Assembly (NCBI GenBank): GCA_003576685.1
Contig: QOZR01000010.1
Span: 62,001 to 126,000, forward strand
DNA from: Virgifigura deserti
Lineage (GTDB): Bacteria > Pseudomonadota > Alphaproteobacteria > Dongiales > Dongiaceae
DNA length: 64,000 nt
Direction: 5' to 3'
The notes under the pieces were generated by a model. That model was not told where the DNA came from. It ran no database searches and saw only the letters and a list, made by a program, of their open reading frames with translations. Of the stretch, positions 25,074 to 32,900 are shown piece by piece (position 1 is the stretch's first letter; every line of letters starts with the position of its first letter). The position numbers and the translations under genes were made by a program.

Positions 25074-25096
25074 GGGCGGGTTTCAAACCCGCCCTA
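25071..25096. repeat. Dispersed palindromic repeat, copy 2
   Basis: TAGGGGCGGGTTTC followed by AAACCCGCCCTA is a near-perfect palindrome overlapping the PBP stop codon (TAG). It lies between convergent genes and would fold into a bidirectional terminator. It is the most symmetric of the three copies. Confidence 0.7.
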
Positions 25097-25098
25097 TA

Positions 25099-25959
25099 TC
25101 AGCAGCCGTAGCGATGCAGTGCCGGCCCATGACGATGCAGCCAGGCGCGCGCGTCGTCGGCATTGCGCGTGAGCGCAGCGCACAGCTTCCAAAAGCGCGG
25201 CCCGTGGTTCAACTCCTTGAGATGGGCCACTTCATGCGCGACGACGTAATCGAGCACCGAGCGCGGGGCGAGAACCAGCCGCCAGGAGAACGACAGCGCC
25301 CCCGTCGGCGAGCAGCTGCCCCAGCGGCTCTTCGGGTCGCGGATCGCGATGCCGGAGATCTCCCGGTCGATCAGGGCCGCCTTGCGACGGGCGCGCCGTT
25401 CGATCTCGCGGCGCGCCTCGCGCTTCAACCACTCCTCGACCCGCTGCGAGAGCCGCTCGGGATCGCCGCCGACATGAATCTCATTGCCCTCGCGCCAGAT
25501 CGCGACCCGCCGCTGTCGGCGGTGGCGGATCCGATGCTCGACCCCCAGGAACGGAATAATGGCGCCATGCTCGAACCGCACCGCCGGCGGCAGCAGGTCC
25601 AGCCGGTCGCGGATCCAGCCCTTGTTCAGCAGCGCGAAGCGGCGGCCCTGGTCACGGCTCGCCCGGGTCGGCAGAACGACCACGATTCCGGCGGTCCCGT
25701 GGTCGAGCCGAATGATGATCCGCCGCGCCCGCTTGTTCTGCTGGAACACGAGGGGAACGCGGCGGTCCTCCAGGGTCAGAACCTGGCTGTCCGAGTTCCC
25801 GTCGGATTCTTCGTTCGCCGCAACTCGTACCGTCCGCCCCCCAGCCTTGTCCCCAGCCTGGCTGGAGGTCCGGCCAGGACCCCGGCCGGTGCTCCGGCTG
25901 GGCGCCTGGCCACTGGACCTGGGATGCTTGGACCGGGTGCTGGGGCGGCTTTTTGGCAT
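25099..25959 (-). CDS. YgjP-like zinc metallopeptidase (DUF45, SprT-like fold)
   Basis: This 286-residue protein has the zinc motif HEVAH (in DYVVAHEVAHLKELNHG) with a third His downstream, plus the family segment DPKSRWGSCSPTGALSFSWRL (key residues SRWGSC, LSFSWRL). These YgjP/DUF45 proteins are cytoplasmic putative metallopeptidases of unclear substrate. The first 80 residues are a Pro/Arg/Ser-rich, probably disordered extension not usual in the family. ATG 25959 is the likely start; an upstream ATG at 25986 is also in frame. It overlaps nothing and converges with the PBP gene. Confidence 0.85.
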   Translation of the reverse strand: MPKSRPSTRSKHPRSSGQAPSRSTGRGPGRTSSQAGDKAGGRTVRVAANEESDGNSDSQVLTLEDRRVPLVFQQNKRARRIIIRLDHGTAGIVVVLPTRASRDQGRRFALLNKGWIRDRLDLLPPAVRFEHGAIIPFLGVEHRIRHRRQRRVAIWREGNEIHVGGDPERLSQRVEEWLKREARREIERRARRKAALIDREISGIAIRDPKSRWGSCSPTGALSFSWRLVLAPRSVLDYVVAHEVAHLKELNHGPRFWKLCAALTRNADDARAWLHRHGPALHRYGC

Positions 25960-26009
25960 GCCAACTCTATAGCCCGGCACCCCCATTCCGGCAAGATGGA
26001 CCGACGGCT

Positions 26010-26984
26010 TTAGGCATTTTTTCCTCGATTCTTCGAGGTGCCTTTGGCCTCCTGCTCGATCAGGGCTAGCTTGCGCTCGGCACCCCAACGATAGCCCCCA
26101 AGCCCGCCATCCTGGCGCATTGCGCGATGGCAGGGCACGATCAGCGCGACCGGGTTGGTGGCGCAGGCCCGGCCGATGGCGCGTCGGGCCTGCGGTTTCC
26201 CCACGGCCCGGGCGATCTCGCTGTAAGTTCGGGTCTGGCCGTGCGGAATCCGCCGCAACTCCTCCCAGACCCGTCGCTGGAAGGCCGTGGCCCGGATATC
26301 GAGCGGCAGATCGACATGCGGCTCCTCGCCCGCGATATAGCGCAGCAGAGCCGAGACCACCGCCCCCAGCGAGGCGTCGTCGCGGCGGATCTCCTCGGCC
26401 GCTGGGAACTCCCGGCGCAGCGCGCCCTCGAGCGCCGCCTCGTCGCCGCCGAGGCTGACGAAGCAGATGCCCCGCCGGGTCGCGGCGACCAGCAGCCGGC
26501 CGAGCGCCGAGTCGGCCAGCGCATAGAGGATGCGCGCGTTCCGCCCGCCCTTGGCGTAGGTCGCCGGCGTCATGCCGAGCGCGCCGGCGGCCCGCTCATA
26601 GACCCGGCTCGACGAGCCGAAGCCGGCATCATAGGTGGCGGCTGCAACGCCGTCGCCCTGCTGCAGCCCGCTGCGGAACCGCGCCAGACGGCAGGCGTCG
26701 CCATATTGCCGCGGGCTGACGCCCATGATCCGCTTGAACAGCCGCTGCAGATGCCACGGGCTGATGCCGCAATGGGCCCCCAGCTCGGCCAGCGTCACGA
26801 CGCCGTTGCCGCCGCCGTCGGCACCGATATCGTCGGCCGCCTCTGCCGAGCCCGCCCCGACCCGTCCCTCGATGAACCGGCAGGCGCGCTGCACGACCGC
26901 GACCTGCGGGATGCACCGGGGCTCGGTATCCGGCTGCCGGTGCGGCGACTCTGTCGTCGGGCTCTCCTCCTTCATCTGCAGCAT
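26010..26984 (-). CDS. Ada-like AraC/O6-methylguanine-DNA methyltransferase lacking the N-terminal zinc domain
   Basis: This 324-residue protein has an AraC helix-turn-helix domain (about 62-145; HCGISPWHLQRLFKRIMGVSP with key residues GISPWHLQRLFK) and a C-terminal methylguanine methyltransferase domain with acceptor Cys285 in PCHR. It repairs O6-alkylguanine by suicidal alkyl transfer. The usual N-terminal Ada domain, whose Zn-bound cysteines accept methyl from phosphotriesters, is absent: only about 28 residues precede the helix RACRFIEG. Without it, classical methylation-triggered activation is unlikely. Confidence 0.88.
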   Translation of the reverse strand: MLQMKEESPTTESPHRQPDTEPRCIPQVAVVQRACRFIEGRVGAGSAEAADDIGADGGGNGVVTLAELGAHCGISPWHLQRLFKRIMGVSPRQYGDACRLARFRSGLQQGDGVAAATYDAGFGSSSRVYERAAGALGMTPATYAKGGRNARILYALADSALGRLLVAATRRGICFVSLGGDEAALEGALRREFPAAEEIRRDDASLGAVVSALLRYIAGEEPHVDLPLDIRATAFQRRVWEELRRIPHGQTRTYSEIARAVGKPQARRAIGRACATNPVALIVPCHRAMRQDGGLGGYRWGAERKLALIEQEAKGTSKNRGKNA

Positions 26985-27408
26985 GGCGATTCGTCCTTGT
27001 ACCGGTTGGCTCTATCGCGCCATGAATAGGCTGCGGCGGCCAGCCATTCTATCCGATGCTTGCGGTTCGCGCGCGGGGTCGTCCAAGGCCGGTATGCGGA
27101 TGATGGGAGCTCTCGCCCACCTCCCGACCGGCGGCTTTCATCCGATCTGACCGCCCTTGGCTGCGGCCGACTGGGCGACTTCGGCCAGATTCTGATTTCT
27201 TCCCTGGCCTATGTACTGGTCTTCGAGCTTCTGCGCGTCGCCGGAGTAGTCTATCTCAGTTAGGTCGGCTACATCATCGCGCTGACGGCGCTTGCCTGGA
27301 GCAGCGTGCTGTTCGCAGAGCACTACAGCGCCTGGATCCGGGCGGCGGTGGCACTGATCAATTGGCGGTCGTCGCGGGGCGGCCGCGCTTCATGAAGGAG
27401 CTTGAATA
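26985..27408. other. 424-base gap with a broken membrane-protein frame
   Basis: The gap between the Ada-like gene (minus) and the VOC gene (plus) has no intact gene. It contains the interrupted plus-strand frame described at 27060-27395. AAGGAG at 27395-27400 is the ribosome-binding site of the VOC gene. Confidence 0.45.
27060..27395 (+). pseudogene. Possible remnant of a small two-helix membrane protein, split by in-frame TAG
   Basis: A plus-strand frame encodes a hydrophobic segment ILISSLAYVLVFELLRVAGV, stops at TAG 27261-27263, then continues in the same frame with VGYIIALTALAWSSVLFAEH and ends at TGA 27393-27395. The two hydrophobic halves would make a plausible two-helix protein if the TAG were read through or absent. 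There is no good start codon upstream (only TTG at 27060). Treat as a decayed gene; I do not recognise the family. Confidence 0.35.
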
Positions 27409-27828
27409 ATGGCGATGCCTCCCTTTCACATGGCCTTTCCGGTCGCCGATCTGGCCGCGACCCGGCAGTTCTATGAGGGGCTGCTCGGTTGCCGGGTTGG
27501 CCGCAGCGCAGAGCGCTGGATCGATTTCGACTTCTTCGGCCACCAGATCTCGGCCCATCTGCGGCCGTCTGAGGTCCGCCGGGCGGAGACCAACGAGGTC
27601 GATGGCGACCAGGTGCCGGTACGCCATTTCGGCGCGATCCTGGACTGGGATGACTGGCAGGCCCTGGCCGACCGCCTTGCGGCCGCCAGCACGCGCTTCA
27701 TCATCGAGCCGCATGTCCGCTTCAAGGGCGAGGTCGGCGAGCAGGCGACGATGTTCTTCCTCGACCCCAGCGGCAACGCGCTCGAATTCAAGGCTTTCCG
27801 CGACAAGAGCCAGATCTTCGCCACGTAA
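27409..27828 (+). CDS. VOC-superfamily (glyoxalase-like) protein
   Basis: This 139-residue protein has the paired beta-alpha-beta-beta-beta layout of VOC proteins: PFHMAFPVADLAATRQFYEGLLGC at the start (key residues FHMAFPV, TRQFYEGLLG) and MFFLDPSGNALEFKAF at the end. Candidate metal ligands are His8, the His of VRHFGAIL and the Glu of ALEFKAF. Such proteins catalyse diverse isomerase, dioxygenase or lyase reactions, and this subgroup is usually uncharacterised. The start has AAGGAG eight bases upstream. Confidence 0.82.
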   Translation: MAMPPFHMAFPVADLAATRQFYEGLLGCRVGRSAERWIDFDFFGHQISAHLRPSEVRRAETNEVDGDQVPVRHFGAILDWDDWQALADRLAAASTRFIIEPHVRFKGEVGEQATMFFLDPSGNALEFKAFRDKSQIFAT

Positions 27829-27849
27829 GCTGCATGCTGGCCGCGTGAA

Positions 27850-28317
27850 CTACTCCACCCAGTCGACGACGTAGTCCTCAATGTCCTGGACGTCGTTCTC
27901 GCTGACGGCGCGGCCGCGGGCGGAAATGCCAGCCTTGTGCACCGTATCCGGGTCGCCCGAGACGAGCGGATGCCACCAGTGAAGATCGCGGCCTTCGTCG
28001 ACCAGGCGATAGGCGCAGGTGGCCGGCAGCCAGGACAGGCTCCCGACCATGGCCGCGGTAAGCTGGATGCAGTCCTCGACCAGCGTCTTGCGCAGCCGGT
28101 AGTTGCGGCAGCGGCAAGTCTTCAGGTCGAGTTGCCGGCAGGCGACGTTGGTGTGGTCGACCTCGCCGGTATCCTCATATTCGAGCTTCAGCAGGCAGCA
28201 CTTGCCGCAGCCGTCGCAGAGCGACTCCCATTCCGACCGGGTCATGTCGGCGAGGCTCTTGGTCCTCCAGAACGGCGCCTCGGCCATCGGCGCGCTCCTC
28301 ATGTCCGAATCATTCAC
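27850..28317 (-). CDS. YcgN-type (UPF0260) cysteine-cluster protein
   Basis: This 155-residue protein closely follows E. coli YcgN: EWESLCDGCGKCCLLKLEYED (key residues CDGCGKCC), TNVACRQLDLKTCRCRNY and LPATCAYRL. The eight or more conserved cysteines suggest binding of iron or zinc; function is unknown. The frame can start at GTG 28317, which shares one base with the phaZ stop (TAGTG), or at ATG 28302 or 28287; the last best matches the family N terminus (MAEAPFW). Translation is probably coupled to phaZ upstream. Confidence 0.88.
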   Translation of the reverse strand: MNDSDMRSAPMAEAPFWRTKSLADMTRSEWESLCDGCGKCCLLKLEYEDTGEVDHTNVACRQLDLKTCRCRNYRLRKTLVEDCIQLTAAMVGSLSWLPATCAYRLVDEGRDLHWWHPLVSGDPDTVHKAGISARGRAVSENDVQDIEDYVVDWVE

Positions 28318-29543
28318 TAGGCATTGGCGCGGATGAATGCGCTGATTCTCGGCCGGATTGTCTCACGCCAGCGTCGGCCGTTGAAGATGCCGTAATGGCC
28401 GACGCCGGGCTGCAACAGGTGGTCGCGCCGCTCATCGGGGATATTGGGCGTGAGCGCATGGGCGGCGTGCGTCTGGCCGATGCCGGAGATGTCGTCCCGC
28501 TCGCCCTCGACGGTCATCAGCGCCGTCTTCTCGATCGCCGCCGGTACGACCGGCTCGCCATGGTGGACCATGCGGCCGCGCGGCAGGGCATGTTCCTGGA
28601 ACACGGCCCGCACCGTCTGCAGGAAGAAGTCGGCCGACAGGTCCATCACCGACAGATACTCGTCATAGAACCGCCGATGCGCCGCGGCGCTTTCGCCGTC
28701 ACCCTCGACAAGATGCCGGAACAGGTCCAGATGGGCATCGACGTGGCGGTCTAGATTCATCGACATGAAGCCGCCGAGCTGCAGAAAACCGGGATAGACT
28801 CGTCGCGAACAGCCTGGATAATACAACGGCACGCGATGGATCACGGTCTGCTCGAACCAGGAAATCGGCCGCGAGGTCGCGAGCCGGTTGACCTCGGTCG
28901 GGTTGACCCGCGTATCGACCGGCCCGCCCATCAGGGTCATCGAGCGCGGCTGCGCCGGGTCCCCGGCCGCGGCCATCAGCGCCACGGCCGCCAGAACCGG
29001 CGGCGAGGGCTGGCAGATCGCCAGCACATGGATGTCGGGCCCGAGCAGCTGCAGAAACTCGATCACGTAATCGATATAGTCGTCGAGATCGAACAGGCCG
29101 AGGGTCGCCGGCACGGTCCGGGCGTCGATCCAGTCGGTGACGTAGACGTCGTGCTCCGGCAGCAGGGCCTGCACCGTGCCGCGCAGCAGGGTCGCGTGGT
29201 GGCCGGACATCGGCGCCACCACCAGAACCCGGGGCAGTTCAGCATCCGCAACCGGCTCATCCCGTTCGAAATGCAGCAATGTGCAGAACGGCTTTTGGGC
29301 GACCGGCACCTCGCGCAGCGCGATGCGCCGGCCGCCGACCACCACATAATCCAGCCCGAAGGCCGGCTTCCCATAGTGCCGGGTGACCCGCTCGAACAGC
29401 TCGCAGGCTGCGGCCGTGGCCCGGCCGGCGAAGGTATAGGACGGCGGCATCAGCGGGTGCGTGAAGACATGGTGCAACGTTTCGGCGGCCAGCCGCGCCG
29501 GGCCGAGCGCCGACAGTTGCGCATCGCGCGCCTGATAAAGCAT
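28317..29543 (-). CDS. phaZ: Intracellular polyhydroxyalkanoate depolymerase
   Basis: This 408-residue protein matches intracellular PHB depolymerases (PhaZ1 type), which mobilise the carbon-storage polymer 3-hydroxybutyrate. The nucleophile is Cys177 in LAICQPS, replacing the usual Ser, as in Ralstonia PhaZ1. Other family blocks are LLHFERD, VYVTDWIDAR, MGGPVDTRVNPT, FMSMNLDRH and the catalytic His in GVGHYGIFNGRRW. No signal peptide is present, as expected. ATG 29543 is preferred over the TTG one codon earlier. It is followed by coupled ycgN. Confidence 0.95.
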   Translation of the reverse strand: MLYQARDAQLSALGPARLAAETLHHVFTHPLMPPSYTFAGRATAAACELFERVTRHYGKPAFGLDYVVVGGRRIALREVPVAQKPFCTLLHFERDEPVADAELPRVLVVAPMSGHHATLLRGTVQALLPEHDVYVTDWIDARTVPATLGLFDLDDYIDYVIEFLQLLGPDIHVLAICQPSPPVLAAVALMAAAGDPAQPRSMTLMGGPVDTRVNPTEVNRLATSRPISWFEQTVIHRVPLYYPGCSRRVYPGFLQLGGFMSMNLDRHVDAHLDLFRHLVEGDGESAAAHRRFYDEYLSVMDLSADFFLQTVRAVFQEHALPRGRMVHHGEPVVPAAIEKTALMTVEGERDDISGIGQTHAAHALTPNIPDERRDHLLQPGVGHYGIFNGRRWRETIRPRISAFIRANA

Positions 29544-29650
29544 CAAATACCTCGAATCCGGAGTCCCCGAAGGATTATTGCGCGTTCCGACCGAGGTGAA
29601 AATGGCTTATCGGGCTTAAGGTATCGTTGACGAATCGGGGGCGACGGCCG

Positions 29651-30277
29651 TCAGAGATACTGTTCGATGCTCTCAGCCATCTGATCTGCCGAGGTTCCGG
29701 CGCCGAAATGGGTCAGGAACTCGCCGTCGGGACCCATCAGATAGATGATTGAGGAGTGGTCCATCATGTAGTAGTCGGCCGATTCGTCCTCGACCCGCGC
29801 GTAATAGACCCGGTAGGCCTTGGCCACGGAGGCGATCTCCGCCTCCGTCCCGGTCAGCGCCACCAGCCGCGGGTGGAAATGCGCGGCATAGGCCCGCATC
29901 TGCTCGACCGTGTCCCGCTCGGGGTCGATCGTGATGAAGATCGGCGTCACCTGCTCCGCCGCCGATCCCTGGGACTCCTCGAGGGACTTCAGCGCCGCGC
30001 TCATCGTCTGCAGCTCCGTGGGACAGATGTCGGGGCAGTAGGTGAAGCCGAAATAGATCAGCTTGAACTGACCTGCGAAATCCTTCTCGGTGCGGCGCTC
30101 GCCATGCTGGTCGGTGAGCGTGAATGGTCCACCGATCGCTGCCGCGCCCGCTCCTGCCCTGACTGCGGTCCGATCGTCCGGCGCCCGCAACAGGGTCCAG
30201 CCGACGAAACCGGCCAAGACCAAACTAAGCGCGAGGGAAAGGAGGGCGATGGTGCGGGCGAGGAGTGTCTTGGGCAT
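29651..30277 (-). CDS. SCO1/SenC family copper-binding protein
   Basis: This 208-residue protein has an N-terminal membrane anchor (about 8-28) and a periplasmic thioredoxin-like domain. Copper ligands are all present: Cys81 and Cys85 in FTYCPDICPTEL and His174 in MMDHSSIIYL. SCO proteins deliver copper to, or keep reduced, the CuA site of cytochrome c oxidase. No oxidase genes are nearby. In some Rhodobacter-type genomes this gene (senC) sits beside regBA; here the regBA-like pair is about 8 kb away. Confidence 0.93.
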   Translation of the reverse strand: MPKTLLARTIALLSLALSLVLAGFVGWTLLRAPDDRTAVRAGAGAAAIGGPFTLTDQHGERRTEKDFAGQFKLIYFGFTYCPDICPTELQTMSAALKSLEESQGSAAEQVTPIFITIDPERDTVEQMRAYAAHFHPRLVALTGTEAEIASVAKAYRVYYARVEDESADYYMMDHSSIIYLMGPDGEFLTHFGAGTSADQMAESIEQYL

Positions 30278-30363
30278 GAGAGGAAGGTGGAACCGGTCTC
30301 AGTGAGAGCTTGCTGGATTATAGGTAGGGGGCAAGACCGGCTTTGTCACGGTCTCACAACGCC

Positions 30364-30392
30364 CTCAAACGCGGCAAATGACCGCGTCTGAG
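30364..30392 (-). terminator. Hairpin after the SYLF-domain gene
   Basis: CTCA-A-ACGCGG and CCGCGT-C-TGAG surround a seven-base loop, giving ten base pairs with one mismatch, about 40 bases beyond the stop of the minus-strand SYLF gene. Confidence 0.5.
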
Positions 30393-30430
30393 GAAGCCCC
30401 CTTCATTCCGCGAAGGAAAGTCTCTAACGA

Positions 30431-31114
30431 TTAGTACGGCGCCAGGGCGTTGCGCAGATTCTCCGCGTTCGGATTGGAGACGCGCCGCTCGATCACGATG
30501 CCATAGGGCGTCGTCCCCTTGCCATAATAGGCCTCGTTCCACTCATCGCGCTTCAGGATCCCGGCACCTTCGAAGGAGATACCGCCGAACAGGCCGGAGG
30601 TCTTGGCGAAGCTGTAGACGTCGGCCTTCAGATTGGTCGTGGTGTCGGCGCCCAGCCCCTTGCCGAGCGGCCCGGCGGCAAGGCTGACATCGCCGCCGAA
30701 CTTCATCTGGTTGTCGAGAACCGCATCGAGCGCCTTTTGGCTCATGATCGTGAGGATGGCCTCGGAGACCTGGCCGCCGATCTGCAGGCCGACGCTGGCC
30801 GCCGCCAGCGTGTAGAAGGCCGGATAGCTCCACCCCTGTCGGCCCCCGCCACGAACCACCAGGACGCCGGTGCCGCCCTCGCCGCCGATGATGAAGCCGC
30901 CCTTGACCAGCGTCGGGAAGATCAGCAGCGCTTTGGCCCGATTGATGTATCCCGGAAGCTCGGCGAACTCCGGGTCGGTTGTCAGCTTGTCGAAGGTGAT
31001 GCGGGCCTCGTCGATGATCTCCTGCTGATCCGACAGCGCCGCCGCCGGTCCCATGACGCCGAGGCTGAACACCAGCAGAAGAAGGCAGGCGAGTAACGGC
31101 TTGATGCGTGTCAT
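30431..31114 (-). CDS. SYLF/YSC84-domain lipid-binding protein
   Basis: This 227-residue protein has a signal peptide (ACLLLLVFSLGVMGPAAA region) and the SYLF/Ysc84 domain, shown by AKALLIFPTLVKGGFIIGGEGG (key residues LIFP, KGGF, GGEGG), GWSYPAFYTLAAASVGLQIG and the GKGTTP near the end. In eukaryotes this domain binds phosphoinositides; bacterial periplasmic members are uncharacterised. It is flanked by its own terminator and by a palindrome (31141-31159) upstream. Confidence 0.88.
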   Translation of the reverse strand: MTRIKPLLACLLLLVFSLGVMGPAAALSDQQEIIDEARITFDKLTTDPEFAELPGYINRAKALLIFPTLVKGGFIIGGEGGTGVLVVRGGGRQGWSYPAFYTLAAASVGLQIGGQVSEAILTIMSQKALDAVLDNQMKFGGDVSLAAGPLGKGLGADTTTNLKADVYSFAKTSGLFGGISFEGAGILKRDEWNEAYYGKGTTPYGIVIERRVSNPNAENLRNALAPY

Positions 31115-31140
31115 CGATCGATCTCCTGGGATTCCCCTAC

Positions 31141-31159
31141 AGGTCGCGTCGCGCGACCT
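31141..31159. promoter_or_regulatory. Palindrome upstream of the SYLF gene
   Basis: AGGTCGCG (31141-31148), TCG, CGCGACCT (31152-31159) is a perfect eight-base inverted repeat 27 bases before the minus-strand SYLF start. It could be an operator or a leader hairpin. Confidence 0.4.
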
Positions 31160-31252
31160 CGGAGCGTGAGAAAAGCGCTGGAGTTTGGCAATTTCGGGGC
31201 AAAGGCCCGCTCTGTCAAATGACGTCTCCGACGACGTGTCGGGCCGGTAAGA

Positions 31253-31918
31253 TCAGTGCAGCAGCGGCGCCTTTGGGTGGAGATTGACGGTTGTCACGCG
31301 CCAGCTTCCATGCGTCGCGCCGGGATCGGGGGTGCCGATATGGTCGAGCCGGGTCAGGGAGCAATTGTCGATCGAGAAGGCCAGCGCGCGCTCCGCCTCG
31401 ATGCCGAGCGCCATCGCCAGCGCCGCGCGGATCGATCCGCCATGGGCGACGGCGACGATGTCGCGTCCGCGATAGGCGTCGGTCAGGCGGTCGACAGTGT
31501 CCGCAACCCGTGCGACGACCTGCTCGAAGCTCTCGCCGCCTGGCGGCGCCTCATGGGCGGGCGCCAGCCAGAAACGGTGCCAGGCGCCGTCACGGCGCGC
31601 GCGCAGTTCCTCGACCGTCAGGCCCTGCCACTCCCCGAAATGCTGTTCGGCCAATCCAGGCTCGATCACCAGCGCGGGCAGCTTTGGATCAAGGCCGTTC
31701 GCCGCGCGAATTGCCGCGCCGATCGCCTCCGCCGTCTGATGGGTGCGCTTCAGCTGGCTGGCCACCCACACGGCATCGGCCGGCAAGGCGGTGGCGAGGC
31801 CCGTGAACAGCGCGGCGTCGGAGCAGTCGGCGGCCAGGTCGTCATGGCCGTAGATACGGCCGCCATGACAGGTGACCGGCGCATGCCGGATCCACCACCA
31901 GCGGGTTACGGTCGTCAT
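31253..31918 (-). CDS. cobC: Histidine phosphatase, CobC-like alpha-ribazole phosphatase
   Basis: This 221-residue phosphoglycerate-mutase-fold enzyme has the phosphohistidine residue His12 in WIRHAPV, a second basic motif region and HGGSIRAAL near the end. By context it is the alpha-ribazole-5-phosphate phosphatase of late cobalamin assembly, because it follows cobS by ten bases. Other roles for a histidine phosphatase cannot be excluded. ATG 31918 is chosen since the longer frame runs into cobS. Confidence 0.82.
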   Translation of the reverse strand: MTTVTRWWWIRHAPVTCHGGRIYGHDDLAADCSDAALFTGLATALPADAVWVASQLKRTHQTAEAIGAAIRAANGLDPKLPALVIEPGLAEQHFGEWQGLTVEELRARRDGAWHRFWLAPAHEAPPGGESFEQVVARVADTVDRLTDAYRGRDIVAVAHGGSIRAALAMALGIEAERALAFSIDNCSLTRLDHIGTPDPGATHGSWRVTTVNLHPKAPLLH

Positions 31919-31928
31919 TATGGAATCG

Positions 31929-32750
31929 TCATCGCAGAGCGACGATCGCCAGCAGCATGGCAATCTCGGTGAGTTGTTGGATGGCGCCGAGGACATCGCC
32001 GGTATAGCCGCCGATCTGCCGCCGGGCAAGCCCGGTCATTGCGAGCGCCGCCAGCCCAGCGACGACAAAGGCGATCAGGCCGGTCCCGAGCCCCAGCGCC
32101 AGCAGCGCGATGAGCGCGCCGAGTCCCAAGGACCAGAGGACCGAGTCCTGCTCCGGCTGTCCCGCCGCTACGGCAAGCCCGGAGTCGCGCGCCAGCGTCT
32201 CGCGGTACATCACCACCGGCAGAACCGCGCGCGACACAGCATGGGCGGCGATCAGCGCACCCGCCACCAGCGCGCCGGCTTCGTCCGTGTCTCCCAGCGC
32301 GATCAGCGGCTCGGCGATGGCGTAGAGCGCAAGCACGCGCAGCAGGACGGACAGGATCAGCGCCAGCGCGCCATAGCTGCCGGTGCGGCTGTCACGCATG
32401 ATCGCGAGCTTGCTGTCGCGGTCGGTGCCGCCGCCGAACCCGTCGGCGACATCGGCCAGCCCGTCCTCATGCATTGCGCCGGTGGCGAGGATGGTGGCCG
32501 CGACCGCGATCACCGCCGCCAGCAGGCCGGGAAGCGAGAGCCAGCTCGCCAGCGCGAAGGTCACCGCCCCGATCAGTCCGATCAGAAGGCCGACCAGCGG
32601 GAAGGCACGCACCGATCGCGGCAGGGCGCCCCCGACCGGGCTGGTAATCGGCAGGCGGCTGAGCAGGGCGAGGGCCGTCTTCAGGTCGGCCCACCAGCCT
32701 GCTAGGTAGTTGCCTGGCGGCGGCGGCTCATGCGGTGTCGACTGGTACAT
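31929..32750 (-). CDS. cobS: Adenosylcobinamide-GDP ribazoletransferase
   Basis: This 273-residue membrane enzyme joins adenosylcobinamide-GDP with alpha-ribazole in the final stage of cobalamin synthesis. It shows TALALLSRLPI at the N terminus, the acidic motif HEDGLADVADGFGGG that binds metal, RDSRTGSYGALAL, and several hydrophobic helices. ATG 32750 starts the protein; the longer frame upstream overlaps cobT. It is divergent from cobT with a 150-base shared promoter region and is followed by the cobC-like gene. Confidence 0.93.
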   Translation of the reverse strand: MYQSTPHEPPPPGNYLAGWWADLKTALALLSRLPITSPVGGALPRSVRAFPLVGLLIGLIGAVTFALASWLSLPGLLAAVIAVAATILATGAMHEDGLADVADGFGGGTDRDSKLAIMRDSRTGSYGALALILSVLLRVLALYAIAEPLIALGDTDEAGALVAGALIAAHAVSRAVLPVVMYRETLARDSGLAVAAGQPEQDSVLWSLGLGALIALLALGLGTGLIAFVVAGLAALAMTGLARRQIGGYTGDVLGAIQQLTEIAMLLAIVALR

Positions 32751-32784
32751 CGGGCCTTCGGCGCTGGGTTTCGGATCGGCGGCG

Positions 32785-32801
32785 GTTTGGTCCCACCAAA
32801 C
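32785..32801. promoter_or_regulatory. 17-base palindrome in the cobS/cobT divergent region
   Basis: GTTTGGTCCCACCAAAC is a perfect seven-base inverted repeat with a three-base centre. It overlaps the proposed -35 of cobT (TTGGTC at 32787-32792), so a repressor bound here could block cobT and perhaps cobS. No cobalamin riboswitch signature was recognised in this gap. Confidence 0.5.
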
Positions 32802-32816
32802 GGCCCCGGTTATATA
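32787..32816 (+). promoter_or_regulatory. Candidate promoter of cobT
   Basis: TTGGTC at 32787-32792 and TTATAT at 32810-32815 (or TATATA one base later) are spaced 17-18 bases. The leader to the cobT ATG is about 80 bases. The AT-rich box is also readable on the minus strand, so it may serve cobS too. Confidence 0.45.
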
Positions 32817-32900
32817 GGATGTTGACGCCCGGAGGAAAGCCGCGCCTATTTGCCGGATCATCCGACGCGATCGCCAATCGACGGACCCAATTGACAGACA

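Noticed and set aside
32751..32900. Cobalamin riboswitch before cobT or cobS
   Set aside because: The 150-base gap is short for this riboswitch class and I could not identify the B12-box core; a palindrome over the promoter explains the region better.
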